64,000 bases of DNA from assembly GCA_963738425.1 (NCBI GenBank), contig CAVTWT010000015.1, forward strand, positions 83,376-147,375. Direction: 5' to 3'. The DNA comes from CADEEN01 sp963738425. Lineage in GTDB: Bacteria > Pseudomonadota > Gammaproteobacteria > Burkholderiales > Burkholderiaceae_C. This document shows positions 45,519-53,709 of this stretch, piece after piece; the stretch's first letter is position 1, and each line of letters begins with the position of its first letter. Both the position numbers and the translations under genes were made by a program. The notes beneath the pieces were generated by a model. The model was not told where the DNA came from. It did no database searches and saw nothing but the letters and a program-made list of their open reading frames with translations.

Positions 45519-47159
45519 GCTGACGAGCTGCCACGTGGTGCTGCTCGACTGCGGCCAGTACACGCGGTAGACGTTGTGCGGCCAATCGGCCTCGCCGTGC
45601 ATTGCGGCGAGCAGTGACCCCGGCTTGACGAAAGGCAGCAGGTTGACGAGCAGCCTGACTTCCTGCTCGCCGGTGCGGCGCACGATGTGGCGCGCGCTGA
45701 TCTCGTTCGGGTGCTTCAGGCCGGCGGCCTGCACCATTTCCTTGAGGGCTTCGAGCGTCTGCTCGTGGAAACGCGACACCCGCTCGGCCTTGGTTTGCAC
45801 GACCAGCGCTTTCTGGCGCTGCGGGTCTTGCGTCGTCACGCCCGTCGGGCAGTGACCGGTGTGACAGGCTTGGGCCTGGATGCAGCCGAGCGCAAACATG
45901 AAGCCGCGCGCCGCGTTGCACCAGTCGGCGCCCAGCGCCATCAGGCGCGCAATGTCGAACGAGCTGATGACCTTGCCGGCCGCGCCGAGCTTGACGCGCT
46001 CACGCAGGTTGAGTCCGACCAGCGTGTTGTGCACGAGCAGCAGGCCCTCCTGCAGCGGCGCGCCGACATGGTCGGTGAACTCCAACGGCGCGGCGCCGGT
46101 GCCGCCCTCGCCACCGTCGATGACGATGAAGTCCGGCAGCAGCTGCGTTTCCAGCATCGCCTTGGCCAGCGCGAACCATTCCCACGGGTGCCCGATGCAG
46201 AGCTTGAAGCCCACCGGCTTGCCGCCCGACAGTTCGCGCAGACGCGCAATGAACTGCAGCATCTCGACTGGTGTGTTGAAAGCGCTGTGCCGCGCCGGAC
46301 TGATGCAGTCCTGGCCCTCGGGCACACCGCGCGCCGCAGCAATTTCCGCGGTCACCTTCGCCCCCGGCAACACACCGCCATGGCCGGGCTTGGCGCCTTG
46401 CGACAACTTCAGCTCGATCATCTTGACCTGCGGGTCGCGCGCGTTCTCGGCGAACTTGTCGGCGTTGAACGTGCCATCGGCATTGCGGCAACCGAAGTAG
46501 CCTGAACCGATTTCCCAGATCAGGTCGCCACCCTTGGCGCGGTGGTGCACGCTGATCGAGCCTTCGCCGGTGTCGTGCGCAAAGCCACCGCGCTTGGCGC
46601 CTTCGTTGAGAGCAAGGATGGCGTTGGCCGACAGCGCGCCGAAGCTCATCGCCGAGATGTTGAAGACGCTGGCGCTGTACGGCTGCGTGCATTGCATGCC
46701 GCCGACGCTGATGCGGAAGTCGGCGCTCGGCACGACGGTCGGCGCGACCGAATGATTGATCCACTCGTAGCCCGGCTGGCCGACGTCGAGCTGCGTGCCA
46801 AACGGCCGCTTGTCCTGCTGGCCCTTGCTGCGCTGATAGACGAGAGAGCGCTGCTGCCGCGAGAACGGCGCCGCTTCGCGGTCGCTCTCGATGAAGTACT
46901 GGCGGATCTCCGGGCGGACGAACTCGAGCAGGAAACGAAAGTGCCCGATCACCGGGTAGTTGCGCAGCACCGAATGCCGCGTCTGCCGCGTGTCGCGAAA
47001 GCCCAGGCCGACCAGAAACAGAAACACCAGCGCCCAGGCGCCGCCGAAGCCGAACGCCACCCAAGTGAAAGCCGTGAGCAGGGCCAGCACCGCGCAGAGG
47101 AACCAGGCGGTGTAGCGCACGGGGAACTGCGCGTCGAGTCGGGTCAGCCAGTCGTGCAT
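45513..47159 (-). CDS. FMN-binding glutamate synthase family protein (orphan GltB-like)
   Basis: A 548-residue protein with one or two N-terminal membrane helices (YTAWFLCAVLALLTAFTWVAFGFGGAWALVFLFLVGLGF) followed by a glutamate-synthase central/FMN domain. Blocks such as FNISAMSFGALSANAILALNEGAKRGGFAHDTGEGSIS, GSGYFGCRNADGTF, LSQGAKPGHGGVLPGAKV, IDGGEGGTGAAPLEFTDHVG and CHTGHCPTGVTTQDP (Fe-S cysteines) fit this family. It has no glutaminase domain and no partner small subunit nearby, so it is not a standard glutamate synthase. Reaction unknown. ATG 47159 is the start that precedes the membrane helix. Confidence 0.9.
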   Translation of the reverse strand: MHDWLTRLDAQFPVRYTAWFLCAVLALLTAFTWVAFGFGGAWALVFLFLVGLGFRDTRQTRHSVLRNYPVIGHFRFLLEFVRPEIRQYFIESDREAAPFSRQQRSLVYQRSKGQQDKRPFGTQLDVGQPGYEWINHSVAPTVVPSADFRISVGGMQCTQPYSASVFNISAMSFGALSANAILALNEGAKRGGFAHDTGEGSISVHHRAKGGDLIWEIGSGYFGCRNADGTFNADKFAENARDPQVKMIELKLSQGAKPGHGGVLPGAKVTAEIAAARGVPEGQDCISPARHSAFNTPVEMLQFIARLRELSGGKPVGFKLCIGHPWEWFALAKAMLETQLLPDFIVIDGGEGGTGAAPLEFTDHVGAPLQEGLLLVHNTLVGLNLRERVKLGAAGKVISSFDIARLMALGADWCNAARGFMFALGCIQAQACHTGHCPTGVTTQDPQRQKALVVQTKAERVSRFHEQTLEALKEMVQAAGLKHPNEISARHIVRRTGEQEVRLLVNLLPFVKPGSLLAAMHGEADWPHNVYRVYWPQSSSTTWQLVSP

Positions 47160-47345
47160 CGGGGTGTCTCCTTGGGCGCGCGATGGTAGCCGTCGGAGCG
47201 CACGGCTGATGCACCGAACAAGGCCCGGTTGCCGGTTCAGTTCAAGGCCTTCCGGCAGCGCTTCAAACTCGCCGCGCTGGCAACGACGACTCGCGAATGG
47301 GTTTTGCGGACCGTTGACAGTCGGCGCCACCGACCTCGGCCAAGT

Positions 47346-47882
47346 TCAGTCGTCGAACGCCACCTCGGCAGCGGGCTTGACTTCCATTCGCGGGCCGTAA
47401 CTCGTCATCCAGCGCAGCGTGCGGTTGTGGTGGGCGATGACCTGCTCCGCGCGCAGTGCGCCGTCGGTGGTGGAGTGCGCATCGGCCACGAGCGTCACGT
47501 TGTAGCCGAGCGGCAGCGCCTGGCGAACGGTGGTGTCGACGCAGAACTCGGTCTGCAAGCCGCAGATGACGACGTGAGACACGCCGCGCTCCTGCAGCAG
47601 CCGGTGAAGGTCGGTGCCGTGAAACGAGTTCGGTGTCCTTTTCCGGAGTCGGAGGTCTTCAGCGGCGGCGAGCAGGCCACCGGCAAGCGCCCAGCCTTCG
47701 GTGCCGAACTGCAGCGGGCCTTCGTCTTCTTCGTGCTGAACGAGGATGACCGGCGATCCGCATGCACGCGCTCTGGCGCTCAGCGCATTGACCTTCTCGA
47801 TCACGCTCTCGATACCGAACGCTCCGTCGTCGCCGGAGCAGAGCGCCTGTTGAATGTCGATGATCAGCAGGGCGGTGGTCAT
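47346..47882 (-). CDS. Isochorismatase-family cysteine hydrolase
   Basis: A 178-residue hydrolase with the isochorismatase fold. The triad is visible: Asp9 (LLIIDIQQ), Lys81 (LRKRTPNSFHGT) and Cys114 (VICGLQTEFCVDTTVRQA, with its GxQTExCV motif). The active-site pattern resembles nicotinamidase-like and streptothricin-hydrolase-like members. The product is unknown. It is 18 bases away from the VOC-family gene on the same strand, so the two may be co-expressed. Intact frame. Confidence 0.9.
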   Translation of the reverse strand: MTTALLIIDIQQALCSGDDGAFGIESVIEKVNALSARARACGSPVILVQHEEDEGPLQFGTEGWALAGGLLAAAEDLRLRKRTPNSFHGTDLHRLLQERGVSHVVICGLQTEFCVDTTVRQALPLGYNVTLVADAHSTTDGALRAEQVIAHHNRTLRWMTSYGPRMEVKPAAEVAFDD

Positions 47883-47900
47883 GGCGTGTCGGTCTGAGGT

Positions 47901-48305
47901 TCAGGCCTCACTCTTGCACACGGCTTCGAGGTGGTGGCCATCAGCGTCAATGACGAATGCCGCGTAGTAGTTGGGTCCATATTGGTCTCGTAACCCAGGA
48001 CCTCCGTTGTCCGCTCCCCCGCCGGCAATCGCCGCCGCGTGAAAGCGCGCAACCGACTCACGAGTCGGTGCCGCAAAGGCAACATGGAAGCCTGCGAGCG
48101 AACCTTCCCTTGTATGAACGATCTGCTTGAGTGCGAGTTTGTCGCCGCCGCCCGCCGAACCGTAGCCCACCGCCTGCCCCAACTCTCCTGGGCGTAGGTC
48201 CGACCAGACACGAACATAGCCGAGCGGCGCAAGGACTTGGTCGTAGAACGTGGACGCACGCGCAATGTCGACGACCCCCAGCGAGATGTGGTGGAGCATG
48301 TGCAT
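47901..48305 (-). CDS. VOC family protein (glyoxalase/bleomycin-resistance fold)
   Basis: A 134-residue vicinal-oxygen-chelate protein. It begins HMLHHISLGVVDIARASTFYDQVLAPLGYVRVW and ends YYAAFVIDADGHHLEAVCKSEA, the standard paired beta-alpha-beta-beta-beta modules; His and Glu of HHISLG and HLEAVC are likely metal ligands. Substrate unknown. It lies in a minus-strand unit with the isochorismatase-like hydrolase. Confidence 0.88.
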   Translation of the reverse strand: MHMLHHISLGVVDIARASTFYDQVLAPLGYVRVWSDLRPGELGQAVGYGSAGGGDKLALKQIVHTREGSLAGFHVAFAAPTRESVARFHAAAIAGGGADNGGPGLRDQYGPNYYAAFVIDADGHHLEAVCKSEA

Positions 48306-48342
48306 CCCTTGATTGTTCGCTACGACTGTCGTTACCCGACTT

Positions 48343-49476
48343 TCAATCCAACGTCTGCCGATACCGCTTCAACGCCACCGCCCCGGCCACGAACAGGAAC
48401 GCCAGCAGCGGCCACAACTCGGGCAGCACATGCAACGCATCGTGACCCTTCAGCATGATGCCGCGCACGATGCGCAGGAAGTGGGTCAGCGGCAGGACCT
48501 CGCCGAGGATCTGCGCCCACTCGGGCATGCCGCGAAACGGGAACATGAAGCCCGACAGCAGCATCGACGGCAGGAAGAAGAAGAACGTCATCTGCATCGC
48601 CTGCAACTGGTTGCGGGCCAGCGTGCTGAAGGTGAAGCCGACCGCGAGGTTGGCGAGCATGAAGACGCCGATCATCGCCAGCAACAGCACGATGCTGCCC
48701 TCCATCGGCACCTCGAACAGCAGCGCCGCCGCGATCAGGATGACGCCGAGCTGGATGTAGCCGATGACGACATACGGCGCGATCTTGCCGACCATGACTT
48801 CGATCGGCCGCACCGGCGTGGCGAGCAGGTTTTCCATCGTGCCGCGTTCGCGCTCGCGCGTCATCGCCAGGCCGGTCAGCATGACCATCGTCATCGTCAG
48901 GATGGTGCCGATCAGGCCGGGCACGATGTTGTAGCGCGACAGGCCTTCCGGGTTGTAGCGGCGGTGCACGCGCAGCTCGAAGGGCGCGGCACCGGCGTTG
49001 AGCGATGCCAGCGGGCCCTTCAGGTCATGCGCGAGAGCCAGCCCGGCAACGTTGCCGAGCGCGGCAATCGCGTTGCCCGAGGCCGACGGGTCGGTGGCAT
49101 CGACCGAGACCAGCACCGCCGGCTTCTCGCCGCGCAGCACGCGCTGCGTGAAGTCGTTCGGGATCACGACCATGAACTGCGCGTCGCCGTCTTCGATCAG
49201 CGCTTCGGCGTCGCGCTCGCTGGTGCCGGTGTGGATGACCTTGAAGTAGCCGGTGTTCTGCAAGGCCGCCGACAGGCTGCGTGCCAGCGGCCCGCTGTCG
49301 GCCGAGACGACCGCCGTCGGCAAGCCCTTTGGATCGGTGTTGATCGCGTAGCCGAACAGCACCAGCTGCAGGATCGGCACGCCGATCGCCATCGCGAACG
49401 TCAGCCGGTCGCGCATCATCTGCTGGAACTCCTTGATGAAAATCGCCAGCAGGCGCTGCGTCGAAAACGCCTTCAT
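48343..49476 (-). CDS. ABC-2 type transporter permease (YbhS/YhhJ-like)
   Basis: A 377-residue exporter membrane subunit. It has an N-terminal helix (FIKEFQQMMRDRLTFAMAIGVPILQLVLFGYAINTDP), a large periplasmic domain (about residues 60-180) and five more helices including IVPGLIGTILTMTMVMLTGLAMTRERERGTMENLLATPVRP, the ABC-2 signature. ATG 49476 overlaps the ATPase stop by four bases (ATGA). With its ATPase and HlyD partner this is a macromolecule or drug exporter of the YbhFSR-YbhG type; only one permease gene is present, so the pump is probably a homodimer. Substrate unknown. Confidence 0.93.
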   Translation of the reverse strand: MKAFSTQRLLAIFIKEFQQMMRDRLTFAMAIGVPILQLVLFGYAINTDPKGLPTAVVSADSGPLARSLSAALQNTGYFKVIHTGTSERDAEALIEDGDAQFMVVIPNDFTQRVLRGEKPAVLVSVDATDPSASGNAIAALGNVAGLALAHDLKGPLASLNAGAAPFELRVHRRYNPEGLSRYNIVPGLIGTILTMTMVMLTGLAMTRERERGTMENLLATPVRPIEVMVGKIAPYVVIGYIQLGVILIAAALLFEVPMEGSIVLLLAMIGVFMLANLAVGFTFSTLARNQLQAMQMTFFFFLPSMLLSGFMFPFRGMPEWAQILGEVLPLTHFLRIVRGIMLKGHDALHVLPELWPLLAFLFVAGAVALKRYRQTLD

Positions 49477-50411
49477 GCGGCGACCTTCGTGAAGTTGTCC
49501 GGCGCATCGGCAAGCAGGCTGATGAACACGTCTTCGAGGTTGGCCTCGGTGCGCTGCCACGTGAAGCCGGCCGTGTTGCGCCACGGCGCGATCGCCGCGT
49601 CGAGTGCCGCGGCATCGCGGCCCGCCACGTGCAGCGCATTGCCGAACGCCGCCACCGACAGCACACCGGGCGCGGCCTTCAGCGGCGCGACGAGCGGCGT
49701 CAGCGCCTCGCCCTGCACCGCCCACACGGTGAGCGCCGCGTCGCGCACGATCTCGCGCTCCGTGCCACGCGCCAGCAGCTTGCCGTAGGCGATGTACACG
49801 AGTTCGTGGCAACGCTCGGCCTCGTCCATGTAGTGCGTCGACACGAGCACGGTGATGCCTTCGGCGGCGAGCGCATGGATCTGGTCCCAGAACTCGCGCC
49901 GCGCTTTCGGGTCGACGCCGGCCGTGGGCTCGTCGAGCAGCAGCAGCCGCGGCTCGTGCATCAGGCAGGCGGCCAGGGCCAGGCGCTGCTTCCAGCCGCC
50001 GGACAGCGCGCCGGCGAGTTGCTTCTGACGCGACGTGAGGCCCAGCCGTTCGAGCGTGCGATCGACCGCGTCGCGGCGCTGTGGCAGCTCGTACAGGCGG
50101 GCAATGAACTCCAGGTTCTCGCGGATCGACAGGTCTTCGTACAAACCGAAGCGCTGCGTCATGTAGCCGACCTCGCGGCGGATTTGCGGCGCCTCGCGCC
50201 GCAAATCCATGCCCAGGCACTGCCCTTCTCCCGCATCGGGCGTCAGCAGGCCGCAGAGCATGCGGATCGTCGTCGTCTTGCCGCTGCCGTTGGGGCCGAG
50301 GAAGCCGCAGATGCGGCCGGCCGCGACTTGCAGCGTCACGTCATCGACGACCGCGCGGCCGTCGTAGCGCTTGGTCAGGCCGCGCACGTCGATGGCCAGG
50401 GTTGCACTCAC
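49473..50411 (-). CDS. ABC transporter ATP-binding protein (YbhF-like)
   Basis: A 312-residue ATPase with a single nucleotide-binding domain: Walker A GPNGSGKTT, Q-loop TQRFGLYEDLS, signature LSGGWKQRLALAACLMHEP, Walker B LLLLDEPTAGVDPKAR, H-loop STHYMDEAERC, then a small C-terminal domain. The start is a GTG at 50411, which overlaps the HlyD stop (GTGA); no ATG fits. It powers the adjacent permease. Family style is that of ABC-2 drug or polysaccharide exporters. Confidence 0.93.
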   Translation of the reverse strand: MSATLAIDVRGLTKRYDGRAVVDDVTLQVAAGRICGFLGPNGSGKTTTIRMLCGLLTPDAGEGQCLGMDLRREAPQIRREVGYMTQRFGLYEDLSIRENLEFIARLYELPQRRDAVDRTLERLGLTSRQKQLAGALSGGWKQRLALAACLMHEPRLLLLDEPTAGVDPKARREFWDQIHALAAEGITVLVSTHYMDEAERCHELVYIAYGKLLARGTEREIVRDAALTVWAVQGEALTPLVAPLKAAPGVLSVAAFGNALHVAGRDAAALDAAIAPWRNTAGFTWQRTEANLEDVFISLLADAPDNFTKVAA

Positions 50412-51361
50412 GCGCCAGTCACCGGTTTCACATCCACCGGCTGCCCCGGCTTCAAGCGCGCACTGTCTTTCACATCGGGCCGCGCCTCGACCATGAACAC
50501 CAGTCGCGCGCGCTGCGAGTTCGAGTAGATCACCGGCGGCGTGTACTCGGCGCGGGTGGCGATGAAGTCGATGCGCGCAGCGATCGGCGCGCCGCAGCCG
50601 TCGCAGCGCAGCTCGACGTTCTGGCCCAGACGCAAAGTTCCCAACTCGGCTTCGGGCACGAAGAAGCGCGCCCGCACCGCGCCCGGCGGCAGCAGCGCCA
50701 CCACCGGCTGACCGGGGTTGACCCATTCGCCGACGCGAAACAGCGTGTCGGCGACCAGGGCGTCATCGGGCGCACGCTGCTGCTTCTGCTGCTCGCGCCA
50801 TTGCGATTGCGCCAGGGCCGAGCGGGCGGCGTCGGACAGCGCGTCGGCCGCGGCGCGTTCGTCGGCACGTGCCGGCAGCCGCGCCACGCGCAGCGCCGCT
50901 TCGAGTTCAGCCACATGGGCCTGCGACTGATTCGCCGCCGTGCGTGCATCGTCCAGCCGCGACGGCGAGACAAAGCCTTGCGTGACGAGTTGCTGCGCGC
51001 GCTTCAATTCACTCGCCGCCAGCGCCGCCTGGGCGCGCGCCTGCACGAGCTGGGCCTGCGTCACCGCCACCTCTTCCTTGCGGCGGCCCTTGTCGGTGTT
51101 GTCGGCCTGCGCCTGCGCGCTCGCCGCCCGCGCCTGTGCCTCTTCGCGCGCTGCGCGCTCGCTGGCGCTGTCGAGCGCGAACAACGCCGCGCCGCGGGCG
51201 ACGTTCTCGCCGCGCTTGACGGCCAGCGTCGTCAACGCGCCGCCGATCGGCGAGGCCACATAGATGTAGTCGCCTTCGACGTAGCCGGACCACAGGCGCT
51301 CGGGAGCGCGTTGGCAGGCAGCCAACGTCAAGGCGGCAAGCAAGCAAATCCAGCGTTTCAT
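50408..51361 (-). CDS. HlyD-family periplasmic adaptor lipoprotein of ABC exporter
   Basis: A 317-residue membrane-fusion protein. A lipobox (LLAALTLAAC, Cys16) predicts lipid anchoring; next come the biotinyl-lipoyl-like part (YIYVASPIGGALTTLAVKRGENVARGAALFALD), a long coiled coil (about residues 65-185, rich in Ala, Gln, Arg, Glu) and a beta-barrel region (VGEWVNPGQPVVALLPPGAVRARFFVPEAELGTLRLGQ). It connects the inner-membrane pump to an outer-membrane channel, which is not encoded here. ATG 51361 places the lipobox correctly. It is the first gene of the exporter operon and divergent from metX. Confidence 0.92.
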   Translation of the reverse strand: MKRWICLLAALTLAACQRAPERLWSGYVEGDYIYVASPIGGALTTLAVKRGENVARGAALFALDSASERAAREEAQARAASAQAQADNTDKGRRKEEVAVTQAQLVQARAQAALAASELKRAQQLVTQGFVSPSRLDDARTAANQSQAHVAELEAALRVARLPARADERAAADALSDAARSALAQSQWREQQKQQRAPDDALVADTLFRVGEWVNPGQPVVALLPPGAVRARFFVPEAELGTLRLGQNVELRCDGCGAPIAARIDFIATRAEYTPPVIYSNSQRARLVFMVEARPDVKDSARLKPGQPVDVKPVTGA

Positions 51362-51396
51362 CGTCGGCGTCCCCAAGCCAGCACAGGCTCGTCGCA

Positions 51397-51425
51397 TTTT
51401 CATGGCGCAACGCGCTCGATATACT
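51397..51425 (+). promoter_or_regulatory. Predicted sigma-70 promoter of metX
   Basis: A -35 element TTTTCA (51397-51402) and a -10 element TATACT (51420-51425) are separated by 17 bases. The predicted transcription start, around 51432, falls right at the 5' edge of the SAM-II riboswitch. This exact positioning supports both calls. Confidence 0.7.
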
Positions 51426-51434
51426 GCGCTGCAT

Positions 51435-51487
51435 CAGCGCCGATTTGCACCAGCTTGCGGGCGCTTAATCAAATTCCGCTAAACAGG
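51435..51487 (+). ncRNA. SAM-II riboswitch upstream of metX
   Basis: The 53-base segment fits the SAM-II (SAM_alpha) aptamer: P1 strands AGCGC (51436-51440) and GCGCT (51461-51465) are perfectly complementary; the first loop starts with the conserved GATTT; then come CTTGC, a TAATCAAAT stretch and GCTAAACAGG, which parallels the conserved 3' element GCTAAAAAGG of known examples and carries part of the ribosome-binding site. The ATG of metX is 4 bases further on. When S-adenosylmethionine binds, the pseudoknot would hide the ribosome-binding site and shut off homoserine acyltransferase synthesis. Confidence 0.82.
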
Positions 51488-51490
51488 CCC

Positions 51491-52642
51491 ATGCCACAGC
51501 ACGGCTCGATCGGTTCAGTCACCGCGCAACAGATGCCTTTCAGCGAGCCGCTGCCGCTGAAGAGCGGTGCCACGCTCGCCGGCTACCAGCTCACCTACGA
51601 AACCTACGGCGCGCTCAATGCCGACAAGAGCAACGCAGTGCTGGTCTGCCATGCGCTGAACGCCTCGCACCATGTGGCGGGTGTCGACGCCGCGGGTGCC
51701 ACCGGCTGGTGGGACAACTTGGTCGGCCCCGGCAAGCCGCTGGACACCGAGCGCTTTTTCGTCATCGGCGTCAACAACCCGGGCTCGTGTTTCGGCTCCA
51801 CCGGGCCGATGCACATGAACCCGGCCAGCGGCAAGCCCTATGGCGCGGACTTCCCCGTCATCACCGTCGAAGACTGGGTCGATGCGCAGGCGCGCCTGAT
51901 CGACCGTCTGGGCATCACGCAGCTCGCCGCCGTGCTCGGCGGCAGCCTGGGCGGCATGCAGGCGCTGGCGTGGACGCTGCGCTATCCGGACCGCATCCGC
52001 CACTGCATCGGCGTGGCCACGGCGCCGAACCTGTCGGCGGAGAACATCGCCTTCAACGAGATCGCTCGCCGCGCCATCATCACCGACCCCGACTTCCACG
52101 GCGGCCACTTCTACGCCCACGGCGTGGTGCCGCGGCGCGGCCTGACGATCGCACGCATGATCGGCCACGTCACGTACCTGAGCGACGACGTGATGGGCAC
52201 GAAGTTCGGCCGCAAGCTGCGCAACGGCAACGGGGCCTTGAGCTTCGGCTACGACGTCGATTTCGAGATCGAGAGCTACCTGCGCTACCAGGGCGACAAG
52301 TTCAGCGACTACTTCGACGCCAACACTTATCTGCTGATCACCCGCGCGCTCGACTACTTCGACCCGGCCTCGGCGCACGGCGGCGACCTGGCGCGCACCT
52401 TTGCCAACGTCAAGGCGCAGTTCCTGCTGGTGAGTTTCACCACCGACTGGCGCTTCTCGCCGGCACGCTCGCGCGAGCTGGTCAAGGCCTTGGTGACCAA
52501 CCGGCATCGCGTCAGCTACGCCGAGATCGCAGCACCGCACGGCCACGACGCCTTCTTGCTCGACGACGCGCGTTACCACGGCGTGCTGGCCACCACCTTC
52601 GACCGCATCGCGGCCGAGTTCACGACGGAAAACCGACGATGA
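51491..52642 (+). CDS. metX: Homoserine O-acyltransferase
   Basis: A 383-residue alpha/beta-hydrolase-fold enzyme for the first committed step of methionine synthesis (homoserine acylation). The start MPQHGSIGSVTAQ, the VGVNNPGSCFGSTGP region, the nucleophile GGSLGGMQ (Ser152), the acid in VSFTTDWRFSPARSRELV and the catalytic His in HGHDAFLLDD are all seen. In betaproteobacteria many MetX proteins use succinyl-CoA (MetXS) instead of acetyl-CoA; sequence inspection alone does not settle which. It is under a SAM-II riboswitch; its stop overlaps the next gene (ATGA). Confidence 0.95.
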   Translation: MPQHGSIGSVTAQQMPFSEPLPLKSGATLAGYQLTYETYGALNADKSNAVLVCHALNASHHVAGVDAAGATGWWDNLVGPGKPLDTERFFVIGVNNPGSCFGSTGPMHMNPASGKPYGADFPVITVEDWVDAQARLIDRLGITQLAAVLGGSLGGMQALAWTLRYPDRIRHCIGVATAPNLSAENIAFNEIARRAIITDPDFHGGHFYAHGVVPRRGLTIARMIGHVTYLSDDVMGTKFGRKLRNGNGALSFGYDVDFEIESYLRYQGDKFSDYFDANTYLLITRALDYFDPASAHGGDLARTFANVKAQFLLVSFTTDWRFSPARSRELVKALVTNRHRVSYAEIAAPHGHDAFLLDDARYHGVLATTFDRIAAEFTTENRR

Positions 52643-53117
52643 GACCCTCTCTGCTCCTGGCTGTTCTGGCCTTCGCCCTCACCGCTTGCGCCAGCGGTGA
52701 GAAGAACGTGCGCGACGCGGCGACCACGCCGCTGTCGGACCTGAACGTCGTGCGTGCCGACATCCCTGCCGGTGCTCTCAGCGGCGCAGAAGGCACCCTA
52801 CGCCGCCCCGGCCGACAAGAGCTGCGCCGCGCTCAGCGCCGACGTGCAGGCGCTCGACGCCGCGCTCGGCGCCGACCTCGACACGCCGGCCACCGGCTCG
52901 AACCCGAGCCTGATCGAGCGCGGCGCCAGCCGACGCGTTGCGCAATGCCGCCGAAGGCGTGATCCCGTTTCGCGGCTGGGTGCGCAAGCTCACAGGCGCC
53001 GAACGCTACTCGCGCGAGGTGGCGGCGGCGATTGCCGCGGGCACGATCCGTCGCGCGTACCTGAAGGGGCTCGGTGCCGCAGCCGGCTGCGCTGCGCCCG
53101 CCGCACCGCGCGGCTGA
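52639..53117 (+). CDS. Small lipoprotein between metX and metW, two frameshifts as sequenced
   Basis: A lipoprotein of about 158 residues with the lipobox LAFALTACASG (Cys near residue 18). The rest is unassigned: after LSDLNVVRADIP the frame breaks (an extra T near 52767 would restore PVLSAAQKAPYAAPADKSCAALSADVQALDAALG), and again near 52928, after which ADALRNAAEGVIPFRGWVRKLTGAERYSREVAAAIAAGTIRRAYLKGLG and a Pro/Ala tail follow. The conserved middle and C-terminal blocks suggest a real protein family in related bacteria. It is translationally coupled to metX (ATGA) and 7 bases before metW. Function unknown. Confidence 0.7.
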
Positions 53118-53124
53118 GAACGAG

Positions 53125-53709
53125 ATGAGCGAACGCCGCGACTTGGACGTGATTGCCGACCTGGTGCCGGCCGGCGCGCGCGTGCTCGACCTCGGCTGCG
53201 GCAGCGGCGAGCTGCTGGCCCACCTCGTCAAGCACAAGGGCTGCAGCGGCTACGGCGTCGAGATCGACGATGCGAACCTGCGTGCGGCGATGGCACGCGG
53301 CATCGACGTGCTGCAGTTGAATCTCGAAGAGGGCCTGGCGATGTTCGGCGACGCCAGCTTCGACGTCGTGCTGCAGCTCGATACGCTGCAGCATTTGCGA
53401 AATGCCGAGAAGATGCTGGTCGAGACGGCACGCGTCGGCCGCATCGGCATCGTCAGTTTTCCGAACTTCGCCCATTGGCCGAACCGTCTGGCGGTGATGC
53501 GTGGGCGCATGCCGGTGACCAAGGTGCTGCCCTACCAGTGGTACGACACGCCCAACATCCGCGTCGGCACGCTGGCCGACTTCGACGTGTTGGCGCGCAA
53601 GAACGGCCTGTCGATCCTCGACAGTTTTGGCCTGCGCGACGGCAAGCCGGTGCGCCGCGGCGCCAACTGGCGCGCCAGCGTCGCCGTCTTCAAATTTGAG
53701 CGGCGGTGA
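53125..53709 (+). CDS. metW: Methionine biosynthesis protein MetW
   Basis: A 194-residue class I methyltransferase-fold protein. It has the SAM-binding GARVLDLGCGSGELLAHLV (about residues 18-36) and the MetW-specific stretch ARVGRIGIVSFPNFAHWPNRLAVMRGRMPVTKVLPYQWYDTPNIR. MetW partners MetX and is required for or stimulates homoserine acylation in several bacteria. The gene is downstream of metX, separated only by the small lipoprotein gene. Its last bases overlap the GTG start of the next gene (GTGA). Confidence 0.95.
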   Translation: MSERRDLDVIADLVPAGARVLDLGCGSGELLAHLVKHKGCSGYGVEIDDANLRAAMARGIDVLQLNLEEGLAMFGDASFDVVLQLDTLQHLRNAEKMLVETARVGRIGIVSFPNFAHWPNRLAVMRGRMPVTKVLPYQWYDTPNIRVGTLADFDVLARKNGLSILDSFGLRDGKPVRRGANWRASVAVFKFERR

